Below are positions 30,150 to 38,811 of a stretch of DNA of 64,000 nt, in pieces. The stretch's first letter is position 1, and every line of letters starts with the position of its first letter. The stretch is from Achromobacter kerstersii (lineage in GTDB: Bacteria > Pseudomonadota > Gammaproteobacteria > Burkholderiales > Burkholderiaceae_B). Position numbers and translations under genes: made by a program. The stretch covers positions 124,001-188,000 of the forward strand of contig NZ_CADIJQ010000001.1 in assembly GCF_902859595.1 (NCBI RefSeq), in the 5' to 3' direction. The notes beneath the pieces are model-generated. The model saw only the letters and a program-made list of their open reading frames with translations, ran no database searches and was not told where the DNA came from.

Positions 30150-30934
30150 AGCACATCAGTTCCCGCGACAATCCCGCGGTCAAGGCGCTGGCCAAGCTGG
30201 CCGGCACGGCGGGCAAGCGCGGTGCGCCCGTGCTGCTGGACGGGGTGCACTTGTGCCAGGCCTGGTTGCAACACCATGGCGCGCCGGATCAGGCCGTCTT
30301 TGATATTGATCGCTTGTCTCAGCCTGATATCGCGGCGCTTGCTGCCGCAGTGCCGGACGCGCGCTGCCTGGCGCTGGACGCGCGGCTGATGCAATCACTG
30401 GCCAGCGTGGAAAGCGGGCAGGGCGTGGCGTTTTTGGTCACGCCTCCTGCGATGGAATTGCCCGCAGAGGTCGACGAGAATTGCGTGTTGTTCGACCGCA
30501 TTCAAGACCCGGGCAACGTCGGCACCTTGCTGCGCACCTGCGCGGCGGCTGGCGTTAAACGCGTGTTCCTGGCTACCGGCACCGCCGCCGCCTGGTCTCC
30601 CAAAGTGTTGCGCAGCGGGCAGGGCGCGCACTTTGCGCTGGCCATCCACGAGCACGTCGACCTTCAAGCGCTGTTGCCGAACCTGCGTGTGCCGCTGGTC
30701 GCCACCGCGCTGGAGGGCGCGCAAGACTTGTACCAAGGCCGCCTGCCGCCGAGTTGCGCCTGGGTCTTCGGGCACGAAGGTCAGGGCGTGGACCCGGCCT
30801 TGCTGGCCGCCGCGCGTCTGAAGGTGTGCATCCCGCACGACATGGCTGCCGTCGAATCGCTGAACGTGGGCGCGGCCGCCGCGATCTGCCTGTTCGAACA
30901 ACGCCGCCAGGCCCTGTCTGGCGCGGCGCGCTGA
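30146..30934 (+). CDS. TrmH/SpoU family RNA 2'-O-methyltransferase
   Basis: This 262-residue SPOUT methyltransferase has the three SpoU motifs: [35 protein letters not shown], and [20 protein letters not shown], which together form the knotted SAM site. The N-terminal domain (residues 1-105) fits the substrate-binding domain of rRNA methyltransferases such as RlmB-like proteins. The exact target is not determined by sequence. It ends the long gene run that begins at rpsB. Confidence 0.9.
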   Translation: MKHISSRDNPAVKALAKLAGTAGKRGAPVLLDGVHLCQAWLQHHGAPDQAVFDIDRLSQPDIAALAAAVPDARCLALDARLMQSLASVESGQGVAFLVTPPAMELPAEVDENCVLFDRIQDPGNVGTLLRTCAAAGVKRVFLATGTAAAWSPKVLRSGQGAHFALAIHEHVDLQALLPNLRVPLVATALEGAQDLYQGRLPPSCAWVFGHEGQGVDPALLAAARLKVCIPHDMAAVESLNVGAAAAICLFEQRRQALSGAAR

Positions 30935-31043
30935 TCTGTTCATTTCCTTACATTCCCCAATTTCTTGACTGACCCCGTTTATACTCGCGCGTTGCGCGGG
31001 CATGACATCGGTTCACCCATGCCGCGAATCCCAGGGGAGATCA

Positions 31044-31505
31044 ATGAAAACAATGTTCAGGTTGGCGCTTGCCATGGCAGGTGCGGTGTTGCTGTTGGCC
31101 GGATGCGCGGGGCCGCGTTATGCGGACGTGTCATCGCAGATTCCCGACATTGAGCCGGGGTTGGGCCGCATCTATGTCTATCAGCTCGCCAACGCCAAGG
31201 ATGTCGCGCAGCCAGCCATTATGGTCAATGGCCGCAAAGTCGGTCGCTCGAAGGCCGGCCGGTTTTTCTTCGTGGACCGGCCAGCCGGCATGACCACCCT
31301 GACCTTGGCGCCGGATCGCAAGGACCCAGATGCCGGGATTAAATTGGATCTGCCTGCTGGCCAGACGAGGTACGTGCGCGTCGACATCGAGGGCGGCAAG
31401 CAGGTGTTGCGCCCGGAAGCGTCGGCCGAGGCGGCTACGCAATCATTGGCGGATTTGAAGTACTGGGGCGCGGGGCATCGCGACCGGGAAAAGCTGCGCT
31501 ATTGA
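31044..31505 (+). CDS. DUF2846-like lipoprotein, copy 1
   Basis: The 153-residue protein has a lipoprotein signal peptide with lipobox LLAGC at about residues 17-21, so the mature part is a small lipid-anchored domain. It contains GRIYVYQ, IMVNGRKVGRSKAGRFFFVD, RPAGMTTL and GQTRYVRVD, consistent with the DUF2846 family, whose function is unknown. The same landmarks recur in the gene at 31993-32463, so the two are diverged copies. A TATACT box at 30980-30985 may belong to its promoter. The ATG at 31044 has a GGGGAG site. Confidence 0.82.
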   Translation: MKTMFRLALAMAGAVLLLAGCAGPRYADVSSQIPDIEPGLGRIYVYQLANAKDVAQPAIMVNGRKVGRSKAGRFFFVDRPAGMTTLTLAPDRKDPDAGIKLDLPAGQTRYVRVDIEGGKQVLRPEASAEAATQSLADLKYWGAGHRDREKLRY

Positions 31506-31570
31506 TGTTGCACGGTTTGTAAAATTCGGTCGCACTCATATACTTCACGCTTTGAAATTCCGAGGTGGCT

Positions 31571-31996
31571 ATGGCGTCATCGCCGTTTCACAAATTCCAG
31601 GGTTGGGCGCGTGCGGGCCGGGCGCTGCTGTTGACGTCGAGCATGCTGGCGTTGAGCGCATGCATGTCGGTCAGCACGCAAAAAGTCGGCATGGTTCCCG
31701 TGGCCGCCGCAGACCCGGTCTACAGCATTCAATTGTCGCGAGTCGTCATCGCGGCATTGCCGAATGACAGCAGCGTGACGCTGCCGTCGGGGTCGCAATG
31801 GCGCCGTGTCGGCGCGTTGCCGCAAGGCGATGTCTACCGCTCGATGAATGGCTTGTTCACCATTCAAACCCGCCGCCAGGGCGAAGCGTATCTGGTCGCG
31901 TCGTCCGGCAAGCTGCTGGGTTTTTATCTGCCAGGCGAAAGCGCATTCATGCCGCTTTCCCGCCCCGTTACGCTGCCCGTGGAGATGCGTCAATGA
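31571..31996 (+). CDS. small lipoprotein of unknown function
   Basis: I do not recognise a family. The 141-residue protein has a basic N terminus, a hydrophobic stretch and lipobox ALSAC at about residues 26-31, so it is probably lipid-anchored. The mature part is beta-rich and ordinary in composition, with IQLSRVVIAALPNDSSVTLP and VASSGKLLGFYLPGES. The ATG at 31571 is favoured by a GAGG site six bases upstream over a GTG at 31565. It lies between the two DUF2846-like copies and overlaps the second by ATGA, so the three genes probably form one unit. Confidence 0.75.
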   Translation: MASSPFHKFQGWARAGRALLLTSSMLALSACMSVSTQKVGMVPVAAADPVYSIQLSRVVIAALPNDSSVTLPSGSQWRRVGALPQGDVYRSMNGLFTIQTRRQGEAYLVASSGKLLGFYLPGESAFMPLSRPVTLPVEMRQ

Positions 31997-32463
31997 AATC
32001 GTGGTTGAAAGGGGTGGCAGCGGCCGCCATTGCAGTGGTATTGGCAGGGTGCGCTGGTCCGAAGTACGACGCGCTGCATGGCCAGCTTCCCCCGATTGCC
32101 GAGGGCAAGGGCCGGATCTATTTCTATCAGCCCCAGCCGACCAATCTGGCGGCCGCACAGCAAAAACTGCGCGTCAACAATGTCGTCGTTGGCCGCAATA
32201 AGCCGGGCAGCTTTTTCTTTGTGGATCGGCCTGCAGGCAGCTACGTGGTCACCAACCTGTACTGGACGGGCGACGGCGTGAGCTTCATGCTCGACCCCGG
32301 CCAAACGCGTTACGTGCGGGTGATGGCCGAAGTGTATGGCGCCACGGGCGCAGTCGGAAAATTGTCGATGCAACTGGTCGACCCGGCGGAAGTGGCCGAA
32401 AACGAAATGCGCGGGCTGCGCTATTGGGGCGCAGCAAGCCCCGAGCGCGCGCCGGGCCTGTAA
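31993..32463 (+). CDS. DUF2846-like lipoprotein, copy 2
   Basis: This 156-residue lipoprotein (lipobox VLAGC at about residues 16-20) is a diverged copy of the one at 31044-31505: both have CAGPxY after the lipid-modified Cys, GRIY(V/F)YQ, VVGRNKPGSFFFVDRPAGS versus KVGRSKAGRFFFVDRPAGM, GQTRYVRV and a final L(K/R)YWGA. Its start overlaps the preceding gene (ATGA). A strong terminator follows 30 bases after the stop. Function is unknown. Confidence 0.82.
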   Translation: MKSWLKGVAAAAIAVVLAGCAGPKYDALHGQLPPIAEGKGRIYFYQPQPTNLAAAQQKLRVNNVVVGRNKPGSFFFVDRPAGSYVVTNLYWTGDGVSFMLDPGQTRYVRVMAEVYGATGAVGKLSMQLVDPAEVAENEMRGLRYWGAASPERAPGL

Positions 32464-32493
32464 TTCGGCCGCGTTTCCTTCACCCGAAAACAG

Positions 32494-32527
32494 CCAGGGC
32501 GCATCCATGATGCGCCCTGGTTTTTTT
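32494..32527 (+). terminator. bidirectional terminator between lipoprotein operon and ppsR
   Basis: CCAGGGCGCATC (32494-32505) pairs with GATGCGCCCTGG (32509-32520), a 12-bp stem with a 3-base loop, then seven T. The T run overlaps the stop codon of the convergent ppsR gene. On the minus strand the stem is followed by CTGTTTTCGG, so it may work both ways. Confidence 0.92.
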
Positions 32528-33353
32528 AGCCCCGATCCAGGCCCACTTCCTGCAGCACCGTCGTCGCGATTTCTTCGATGGACTTCGTGGTGCTGGACAG
32601 CCAGGAAATGCCTTCGCGGCGCATCATGCGTTCGGCTTCGGCCACTTCATAGCGGCACTGTTCCAGTTGCGAGTAGCGGCTGTTGGGGCGGCGTTCGTTG
32701 CGCACTTCAGCCAGGCGCTCGGGTTGGATGGACAGGCCAAACAGCTTGGCCCGATGCGGGGCGATGGTCGAGGGCAGGGTGCCGCGCTCGAAATCGTCAG
32801 GCGTCAGCGGGAAGTTGGCCGCCTTGATGGCGTACTGCATGGCCAGGTACAGGCTGGTTGGCGTCTTGCCGCAGCGGGACACTCCCACCAGGATGACGTC
32901 GGCCTGGTCCAGCTGGTTCACGAACTGCCCGTCATCGTGCGCCAGGCTGAAGTTGATGGCGTCGATACGATTGCGGTACTTTTCTGAATTGGCCTGCATG
33001 TGCGAGCGGCCAATGGAGTGGCTGGACTTCAAGCCTAGCGCCTGTTCGATATGGCTGACGAAGGTGCCAAACAGGTCCATGAAAATGCCGTTCGCCTGGC
33101 GAACGCGGGCCAGGATTTCGGGGTTGACCAGGGTGCTGAACACAATGGGCGGCACGCCGGCTTCCAGGGCGCTGCGGTCGATGCGCATGGCGACTTCAGC
33201 GGCTTTTTCGAGCGTGTCGACAAAAGGCAGGCGGATCGGCTTGAAATCGACTTCTTCGAACTGGGAAAGCACCGACTGGCTGAACGTTTCAGCGGTGATG
33301 CCGGTACTGTCGGAAACGATGTATACCGTGCGTACGATCGGGGTAGATGTCAT
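32526..33353 (-). CDS. ppsR: PEP synthetase regulatory protein (kinase/pyrophosphorylase)
   Basis: PpsR inactivates PEP synthase by ADP-dependent phosphorylation of a threonine and reactivates it by Pi-dependent dephosphorylation. The 275-residue DUF299 protein has the N-terminal VYIVSDSTGITAETFSQSVL, the P-loop-like VGVSRCGKTPTSLYLA and the PLTPDDFERGTLP segment. It is divergent from ppsA across 181 bases, the arrangement usual for this enzyme-regulator pair. Confidence 0.96.
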   Translation of the reverse strand: MTSTPIVRTVYIVSDSTGITAETFSQSVLSQFEEVDFKPIRLPFVDTLEKAAEVAMRIDRSALEAGVPPIVFSTLVNPEILARVRQANGIFMDLFGTFVSHIEQALGLKSSHSIGRSHMQANSEKYRNRIDAINFSLAHDDGQFVNQLDQADVILVGVSRCGKTPTSLYLAMQYAIKAANFPLTPDDFERGTLPSTIAPHRAKLFGLSIQPERLAEVRNERRPNSRYSQLEQCRYEVAEAERMMRREGISWLSSTTKSIEEIATTVLQEVGLDRG

Positions 33354-33534
33354 GTGTAAAAAATTCCAACCAGTCAGATAGCCGAGGGTACTCCACCGAG
33401 TACAATCAGGCCCCTATAAGTCACCCCAAGGGCGGTCCAAGGCCAGTTTGGTCAGCGTCTGAAAAAGCAGTGTTTTGTGCTTGATTCATGCTTTGACCTA
33501 ACTCGCTTTCATTCCATTGTAAAAGGTGACTTCA

Positions 33535-35898
33535 ATGTCGTATGTTGTTTTGTTCGAGCAGCTCCGCATGACGGACGTGGACTCGGTAGGAGGCAAGAAC
33601 GCATCACTAGGCGAAATGATCAGCCAGCTGTCTGGCGCGGGTGTCCGCGTTCCGGGCGGCTTTGCCACGACCGCCGACGCTTTCCGTGATTTCCTGAAAG
33701 CCTCGGGCCTGGACCAGCGCATTGCTGAACGCCTGACCACGCTGAACCCCGAAGACGTGCGCGAGCTGGCCAACGCCGGCGCGCAGATCCGCCAATGGAT
33801 CGTCGAAGCGCCGTTCTCGGCTGAATTCGAAGCACAAATCCGCGAAGCCTTTGCCAAGCTCGACGCTGACGGCAAGGGCTCGTTTGCCGTGCGCTCCTCC
33901 GCCACCGCAGAAGACTTGCCCGACGCCTCGTTCGCCGGCCAGCAGGAAACCTTCCTGAACGTCGTTGGCATTGATGACGTGCTGGACAAGATCCGCCACG
34001 TGTTCGCGTCGCTGTACAACGACCGCGCCATTTCCTATCGCGTGCACAAGGGCTACGCCCACGCCGATGTCGCCCTGTCGGCCGGCATTCAGCGGATGGT
34101 GCGTTCCGACAAGGGCAGCGCCGGCGTCATGTTCACCATCGACACCGAATCGGGTTTTGAAGACGTCGTGTTCATCACGTCGTCCTACGGCCTGGGCGAA
34201 ACCGTTGTGCAAGGCGCCGTCAACCCCGACGAGTTCTACGTCTTCAAGCCCACGCTGGCTCAAGGCAAGTTCCCGATCGTTGGCCGCCGCATTGGCTCCA
34301 AGCTGATCAAGATGGAATTCGACCCGGAGCGTCCGGAAGGCCGCGCCGTGCGTACCGTTGACGTGCCCGTGTCCGAGCGCAACCGCTACTCGCTGACCGA
34401 CGACGAGGTCAATGAACTGGCCCGCTACGCCGTCATCATCGAACAGCACTACAAGCGCCCGATGGACATCGAGTGGGGCCGCGACGGCGTCGACGGCAAG
34501 ATCTACATCCTGCAAGCGCGTCCGGAAACGGTGAAGTCGCAGCAGGGCGTGAACGACGTGCAGCAGCGCTACCGCCTGAAGGCCACCGGCCAGGTCCTGA
34601 TTACGGGCCGCGCAATTGGCCAGAAGATTGGCGCCGGCCCCGTCCGCGTCGTGGGCGACATCTCCGACATGGACAAGGTCCAGCCGGGCGACGTGCTGGT
34701 CACCGACATGACGGACCCCAACTGGGAGCCCGTGATGAAGCGTGCCGCGGCCATCGTGACGAACCGTGGCGGCCGTACGTGCCACGCCGCGATCATCGCG
34801 CGCGAACTGGGCATTCCGGCTGTGGTGGGTTGCGGTAACGCGACTGACCTGCTGAAGGAAGGCCAGGCCGTGACCGTGTCTTGCGCGGAAGGCGACGAAG
34901 GCCGCATCTATGACGGCTTGATCGAAACCGAAGTGGAAGAAGTGCGCCGCGGCGAAATGCCCGCCATCGATCTGAAGATCATGATGAACGTGGGCAACCC
35001 CCAGCTGGCGTTCGACTTCGCGCAGATCCCCAACAGCGGCGTGGGCCTGGCGCGTCTGGAATTCATCATCAACAACAACATCGGCATCCACCCGAAGGCA
35101 GTCCTGGACTACCCGAATGTGGACGGCGAGCTGAAGAAGGCCGTGGAATCGGCCGCTCGCGGGCACGCCAGCCCGCGCGCATTCTTCGTCGAGAAGATGG
35201 CGGAAGGCGTGGCGACGATTGCCGCCGCGTTCTACCCGAAGCCGGTCATCGTGCGCATGTCGGACTTCAAGTCCAACGAGTACCGCAAGCTGGTGGGCGG
35301 TTCGCGCTACGAGCCCGAGGAAGAGAACCCCATGCTGGGCTTCCGCGGCGCGTCGCGCTACATCGCTGAAGACTTCGCCGAGTGCTTCCGCATGGAATGC
35401 GAAGCGCTGAAGAAGGTCCGCGACGACATGGGCCTGACCAACGTTGAAATCATGGTGCCGTTCGTGCGCACGGTGGGTCAGGCCGAAAAGGTTGTGAACC
35501 TGCTGGCCAAGCACGGTCTGGCGCGTGGCGAAAACGGCCTGAAGCTGATCATGATGTGCGAAGTGCCGTCCAACGCCATCCTGGCCGACGAATTCCTGCA
35601 ATTCTTCGACGGCTTCTCGATCGGTTCGAACGACATGACCCAGCTCACGCTGGGCCTGGACCGCGACTCGGGTATGGAGCTGCTGGCTGCCGACTTCGAC
35701 GAACGCGACGAAGCCGTGAAGTTCATGCTGCGCCGCGCGATCAAGGCTTGCCTGGCCGCCAACAAGTACGTGGGTATCTGCGGCCAAGGCCCCAGCGATC
35801 ACCCGGACTTCGCGCAATGGCTGAAGGACGAGGGCATCCTGTCGATGTCGCTCAACCCGGATACCGTTGTCGAAACGTGGCAGCGTCTGGCCAAGTAA
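33535..35898 (+). CDS. ppsA: phosphoenolpyruvate synthase
   Basis: PpsA converts pyruvate, ATP and water to PEP, AMP and phosphate for gluconeogenesis. The 787-residue protein has the N-terminal ATP-grasp domain ([20 protein letters not shown]), the swivelling phosphohistidine domain with [15 protein letters not shown] (catalytic His near residue 416) and the PEP/pyruvate-binding barrel with [15 protein letters not shown] and [12 protein letters not shown]. The Thr next to the His is the expected PpsR target. The ATG at 33535 has an AAAGG site. A strong terminator follows. Confidence 0.98.
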   Translation: MSYVVLFEQLRMTDVDSVGGKNASLGEMISQLSGAGVRVPGGFATTADAFRDFLKASGLDQRIAERLTTLNPEDVRELANAGAQIRQWIVEAPFSAEFEAQIREAFAKLDADGKGSFAVRSSATAEDLPDASFAGQQETFLNVVGIDDVLDKIRHVFASLYNDRAISYRVHKGYAHADVALSAGIQRMVRSDKGSAGVMFTIDTESGFEDVVFITSSYGLGETVVQGAVNPDEFYVFKPTLAQGKFPIVGRRIGSKLIKMEFDPERPEGRAVRTVDVPVSERNRYSLTDDEVNELARYAVIIEQHYKRPMDIEWGRDGVDGKIYILQARPETVKSQQGVNDVQQRYRLKATGQVLITGRAIGQKIGAGPVRVVGDISDMDKVQPGDVLVTDMTDPNWEPVMKRAAAIVTNRGGRTCHAAIIARELGIPAVVGCGNATDLLKEGQAVTVSCAEGDEGRIYDGLIETEVEEVRRGEMPAIDLKIMMNVGNPQLAFDFAQIPNSGVGLARLEFIINNNIGIHPKAVLDYPNVDGELKKAVESAARGHASPRAFFVEKMAEGVATIAAAFYPKPVIVRMSDFKSNEYRKLVGGSRYEPEEENPMLGFRGASRYIAEDFAECFRMECEALKKVRDDMGLTNVEIMVPFVRTVGQAEKVVNLLAKHGLARGENGLKLIMMCEVPSNAILADEFLQFFDGFSIGSNDMTQLTLGLDRDSGMELLAADFDERDEAVKFMLRRAIKACLAANKYVGICGQGPSDHPDFAQWLKDEGILSMSLNPDTVVETWQRLAK

Positions 35899-35915
35899 TC
35901 GGCTGACTGGCCAGT

Positions 35916-35953
35916 AAAAAGCCCCGCATCTGAAAGGATGCGGGGCTTTTTTT
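35916..35953 (+). terminator. Rho-independent terminator after ppsA
   Basis: GCCCCGCATC (35921-35930) pairs with GATGCGGGGC (35937-35946) across TGAAAG, flanked by five A before and seven T after. It may act in both directions. Confidence 0.95.
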
Positions 35954-35992
35954 CTATGCGGATGCGAGGGGGTGAGAGCAAGGGGATGCGTT

Positions 35993-36104
35993 CACAAGGG
36001 CGCAAGTGCACAAGGGCACAAGGGTGCAAGGGCGCAAGGGTGCAAGGGTGCAAGGGCACAAGGGCACAAGGGTGCAAGGGCGCAAGGGTGCAAGGGTGCA
36101 AGGG
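35993..36104. repeat. 14-copy 8-bp tandem repeat with 48-bp higher-order duplication
   Basis: Fourteen consecutive octamers fit YRCAAGGG (variants CACAAGGG, TGCAAGGG, CGCAAGGG), with one T change in the second copy. Copies 3-8 (36009-36056) and 9-14 (36057-36104) are identical in order, so a 48-bp block has been duplicated. The array lies between the ppsA terminator and the stop codon of the convergent AraC gene, 20 bases from that stop. Because 8 is not a multiple of 3, reading it as protein gives an 8-residue period; I regard it as non-coding. Confidence 0.95.
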
Positions 36105-36123
36105 CGCGGGGGCAGGGGCGATG

Positions 36124-36909
36124 TCACGCCGCCCGGCGCGCTTCCAGGTAACGGGTCGGCGTTTGCCCAAGCGCACGGCGGAACGCAGACGCGAACGCAC
36201 TCGGGCTGGCGTAACCCAGATCCAGTGCAACGCGGGTGACGGGCTGCCCTTGGCTTAAACGTTCGATGGCGGCAAGCAGGCAGACTTGCTGGCGCCAATC
36301 GGCAAAACTCGCGCCGGTTTGTGCGCGGAACAAGCGGGTAAAGGTGCGACGGCTCATGCCCGCCTGGCTGGCCATGACGTCGAGCCCGACCGAAATCGAG
36401 GGCGTATCGAACACTTGCTGGCATGCGCGCACCAGCCGCGGGTCTTGCGGCAGAGGGGCATGCAGCGACAGGCGGGGCATGAACGCGATTTCCGCCACCA
36501 GCATCGCCATCAGCTTGCCCGCGCGGCCTTGGGTGTCGTACAGCGCAGGCAGGTCGACTGCGTCCTGCAATAGCTGCTTGAGCAAGGCCGATACGCCGTA
36601 GACGCAGCAATGGTCCGGCATCCGGGCGGCGTCGGCTTCGCGTTGCGATACGAAGGCGTTAAGCATGGTGACCTGGCCCGACATGGTCATTTCGTGCGTG
36701 ACGCCGGCAGGCACCCAGCACGCCCGTTGCGGGGGCACGAGCCACCGGCCCGCTGGCGTGGCGACGCTGATGGTGCCGCGCGAGGCAAACGCGAACTGGC
36801 CCCGCCGGTGCGCGTGCACGGGAAACGTCGACCCGGCCGCATACTCGTTCGCGGTCACGACCACCGCGCGCGGAATGTCTTCAAACGGATCGACCAGGGT
36901 ATTTCGCAT
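36124..36909 (-). CDS. AraC family transcriptional regulator
   Basis: This 261-residue regulator has an N-terminal cupin-type sensor domain (FPVHAHRRGQFAFASRGTIS) and a C-terminal double helix-turn-helix: SVGLDVMASQAGMSRRTFTR and then VTRVALDLGYASPSAFASAF followed by RRALGQTPTRYLE. The start at 36909 (MRNTLVDPFEDIPRA) is favoured over an upstream in-frame ATG by the family's N terminus. It is divergent from the alpha/beta hydrolase gene, a likely target. The inducer is unknown. The octamer array begins just beyond its stop. Confidence 0.9.
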   Translation of the reverse strand: MRNTLVDPFEDIPRAVVVTANEYAAGSTFPVHAHRRGQFAFASRGTISVATPAGRWLVPPQRACWVPAGVTHEMTMSGQVTMLNAFVSQREADAARMPDHCCVYGVSALLKQLLQDAVDLPALYDTQGRAGKLMAMLVAEIAFMPRLSLHAPLPQDPRLVRACQQVFDTPSISVGLDVMASQAGMSRRTFTRLFRAQTGASFADWRQQVCLLAAIERLSQGQPVTRVALDLGYASPSAFASAFRRALGQTPTRYLEARRAA

Positions 36910-37025
36910 GGCCTGAATTCTACAGAGAATGACCCGATAACGAAGGCGGGCCATGTAGGGCCGGCATACGATTCCTGCCTCGTGTCGCCGGATGCCGGCG
37001 ACGTTTCATCCGCATCGGAGGCAGG

Positions 37026-37802
37026 ATGCCCGGCACTTTTCATTCCGTGGGTAATGGCCCCCACGCTGTTCTTGTTCTGCATGGCTGGTTTGGCGACGCG
37101 CATGCGTTCGAGCCGATCGAACCGTGGCTGTCCCGCGACGCCTATCGCTACGTGTTCATGAACTACCGCGGTTACGGCGGCAGGCGCGACGAATCGGGGA
37201 CGTACACCATCGACGAAATCGCTGCCGATGCGCTGGCGCTTGCAGACAAACTCGGATTCGAGACCTTCAGCCTGATTGGGCATTCCATGGGCGGCATGGC
37301 AATCGAGCGTATCGCCACCTTGGCGCCCGAGCGGGTACGCGCACTGGTGGCGATTGCGCCCGTGCCTTGCGGGGGTATCCGGTACGACCCGGCGACGCAC
37401 CAGATGCTGGAGGCGGCCGCAACGCGCGCCGAGCTTCGCCAGACCATCATTGACCGCAGCACCGGTGGCCGTTTGCCCGCGCAGTGGGTCGAATGGAAGG
37501 CGGCGTATTCAGTGGCGTGCTCAATCCCCGACGCCTTCGCTGCTTACCTGCACGCGTGGGCCGATACGGATTTCACTGAGGCTATCGACGGGCGCCATCC
37601 CGTGAAAGTCCTGGTGGGCAAGCACGACCCGACCTTCAACGCGGAGTTGATGGCGCAAACCTATCTGCGCCGCTATCGCCGGGCCAGTGTTGAGGTGCTG
37701 GATAACGCCGGCCACTATCCCATGAACGAAACGCCGCTCGCGCTTGCGGCCGCGATCGAGGCGTTTCTGGGGGAGGTGGCAAGGGAGATCACGACGGCAT
37801 GA
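37026..37802 (+). CDS. alpha/beta hydrolase
   Basis: This 258-residue alpha/beta-fold hydrolase has VLVLHGWFGDAHAFEPIEPW (oxyanion-hole region), the nucleophile elbow GHSMGG (Ser near residue 89), a probable acid in VLVGKHDPTF and the catalytic histidine in NAGHYPMNETP. It lacks a signal peptide, so it is cytoplasmic. The substrate is not predictable. It lies divergently from the AraC regulator across 116 bases. Confidence 0.9.
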   Translation: MPGTFHSVGNGPHAVLVLHGWFGDAHAFEPIEPWLSRDAYRYVFMNYRGYGGRRDESGTYTIDEIAADALALADKLGFETFSLIGHSMGGMAIERIATLAPERVRALVAIAPVPCGGIRYDPATHQMLEAAATRAELRQTIIDRSTGGRLPAQWVEWKAAYSVACSIPDAFAAYLHAWADTDFTEAIDGRHPVKVLVGKHDPTFNAELMAQTYLRRYRRASVEVLDNAGHYPMNETPLALAAAIEAFLGEVAREITTA

Positions 37803-37869
37803 TCGAGTCGGACGGCGGCAAGGCGTATCGCCACCGCCTGACCGAGACGGACGGCGCGCGGCGCAAGGA

Positions 37870-38715
37870 TCAGGCCGCCTGCGCCTCGCGCGCGATCAGT
37901 TCGCGCTTGCGGTCGATGCCCCAGCGGTAGCCGGCCATGGAGCCATCGGTGCGCACCACGCGGTGGCAGGGGATGGCAAGCGCGATGTTGTTGGTGGCGC
38001 AAGCGCGGGCCACGGCGCGCACGGCTCGCGGGTGTCCGATGCGTTCGGCCACTTGCGTATACGTGGCGGTAGCGCCTACCGGAATCTCGCGCAGCGCTTC
38101 CCAGACCCGGCGCTGGAATGCGGTGCCGCGCACATCCAGGGGCAGGTCCAAGCCCCGCGATGGGTCTTCCACAAAGCCCACCACGGCGGCGACCCAGGTT
38201 TCAAATTCCGCATCCGCGCCAATCAGGCGGGCGGCCTTGAAGCGGTCTTGCAAGTTGCGAACCAGGGTTTCGGGATCGGCATCCAGGGCGATTTCGCAGA
38301 TGCCGGTGTCGCTGGCCGCCACCAGCAGCGCGCCCAATGAACATTGCGCCACGGCGAAACGGATGTCGACGCCTTCGCCGTTCTTGCGAAAAGCGGTGGG
38401 CGTCATGCCCAGGATGGCGGGCGCGGCTTCATAGAAGCGGCCGCTGGAATTGAAGCCGGCGTCATACATGGCGTCGGTGACGCTGGCGCTGGCTTTCAGG
38501 TGTTGGCGCGCGCGCCCGGCGCGCAGGGCGCTGGCGTAGGCCTTGGGCGTGATGCCCGTGACGGCCTTGAAGATGCGGTGGAAATGGTAGCGGCTCATGC
38601 CGGCCTGCTCGGCCAGCGTGGACAGATCGGGCGGCTGCTCGGCCTCGAGCGCGCGGCAGGCACGCTCGACGGCGGCGGCGTGCTGTTTGCTCAAGGGGGC
38701 GACGGCGGGGCTCAT
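37870..38715 (-). CDS. AraC-type/methylated-DNA-protein-cysteine methyltransferase fusion (Ada without its N-terminal domain)
   Basis: Residues about 12-112 form an AraC-type DNA-binding domain (LSTLAEQAGMSRYHFHRIFK, VTDAMYDAGFNSSGRFYE), and residues 120-280 form an O6-alkylguanine methyltransferase with the acceptor Cys250 in AIPCHRVVR and the helix FQRRVWEALREIPVGATATY. The N-terminal zinc domain that in Escherichia coli Ada takes methyl groups from phosphotriesters and triggers activation is absent; the protein is 281 residues against about 354. The ATG at 38715 has an AGGAGT site. DNA repair is well supported; self-activation is not. Confidence 0.92.
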   Translation of the reverse strand: MSPAVAPLSKQHAAAVERACRALEAEQPPDLSTLAEQAGMSRYHFHRIFKAVTGITPKAYASALRAGRARQHLKASASVTDAMYDAGFNSSGRFYEAAPAILGMTPTAFRKNGEGVDIRFAVAQCSLGALLVAASDTGICEIALDADPETLVRNLQDRFKAARLIGADAEFETWVAAVVGFVEDPSRGLDLPLDVRGTAFQRRVWEALREIPVGATATYTQVAERIGHPRAVRAVARACATNNIALAIPCHRVVRTDGSMAGYRWGIDRKRELIAREAQAA

Positions 38716-38811
38716 AAGGGACTCCTGACATGCGCGTGGAGAAATACGCTATGACTCATGGTCTCAAGCCCCGCCGCGCACCGCACTCCGGATATTGCGC
38801 GCGCCGTGCGT

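Noticed and set aside
31044..32463. Considered as a toxin-immunity or contact-dependent system
   Set aside because: The three products are small lipoproteins with no toxin domain, no large secreted partner and no secretion genes nearby.
33607..35817. Open frame of 736 codons on the minus strand opposite ppsA
   Set aside because: Composition and position mark it as an antisense shadow of ppsA; no motifs are recognisable.
35993..36104. Considered as a CRISPR array
   Set aside because: The units are 8 bp, contiguous, with no spacers, and no cas genes are present.
35799..36230. Minus-strand frame with repeated HPCTLAPL-type peptides
   Set aside because: The periodic peptide is only the translation of the 8-bp DNA array and its flanks; it crosses the ppsA terminator and overlaps the 3' ends of ppsA and of the AraC gene.
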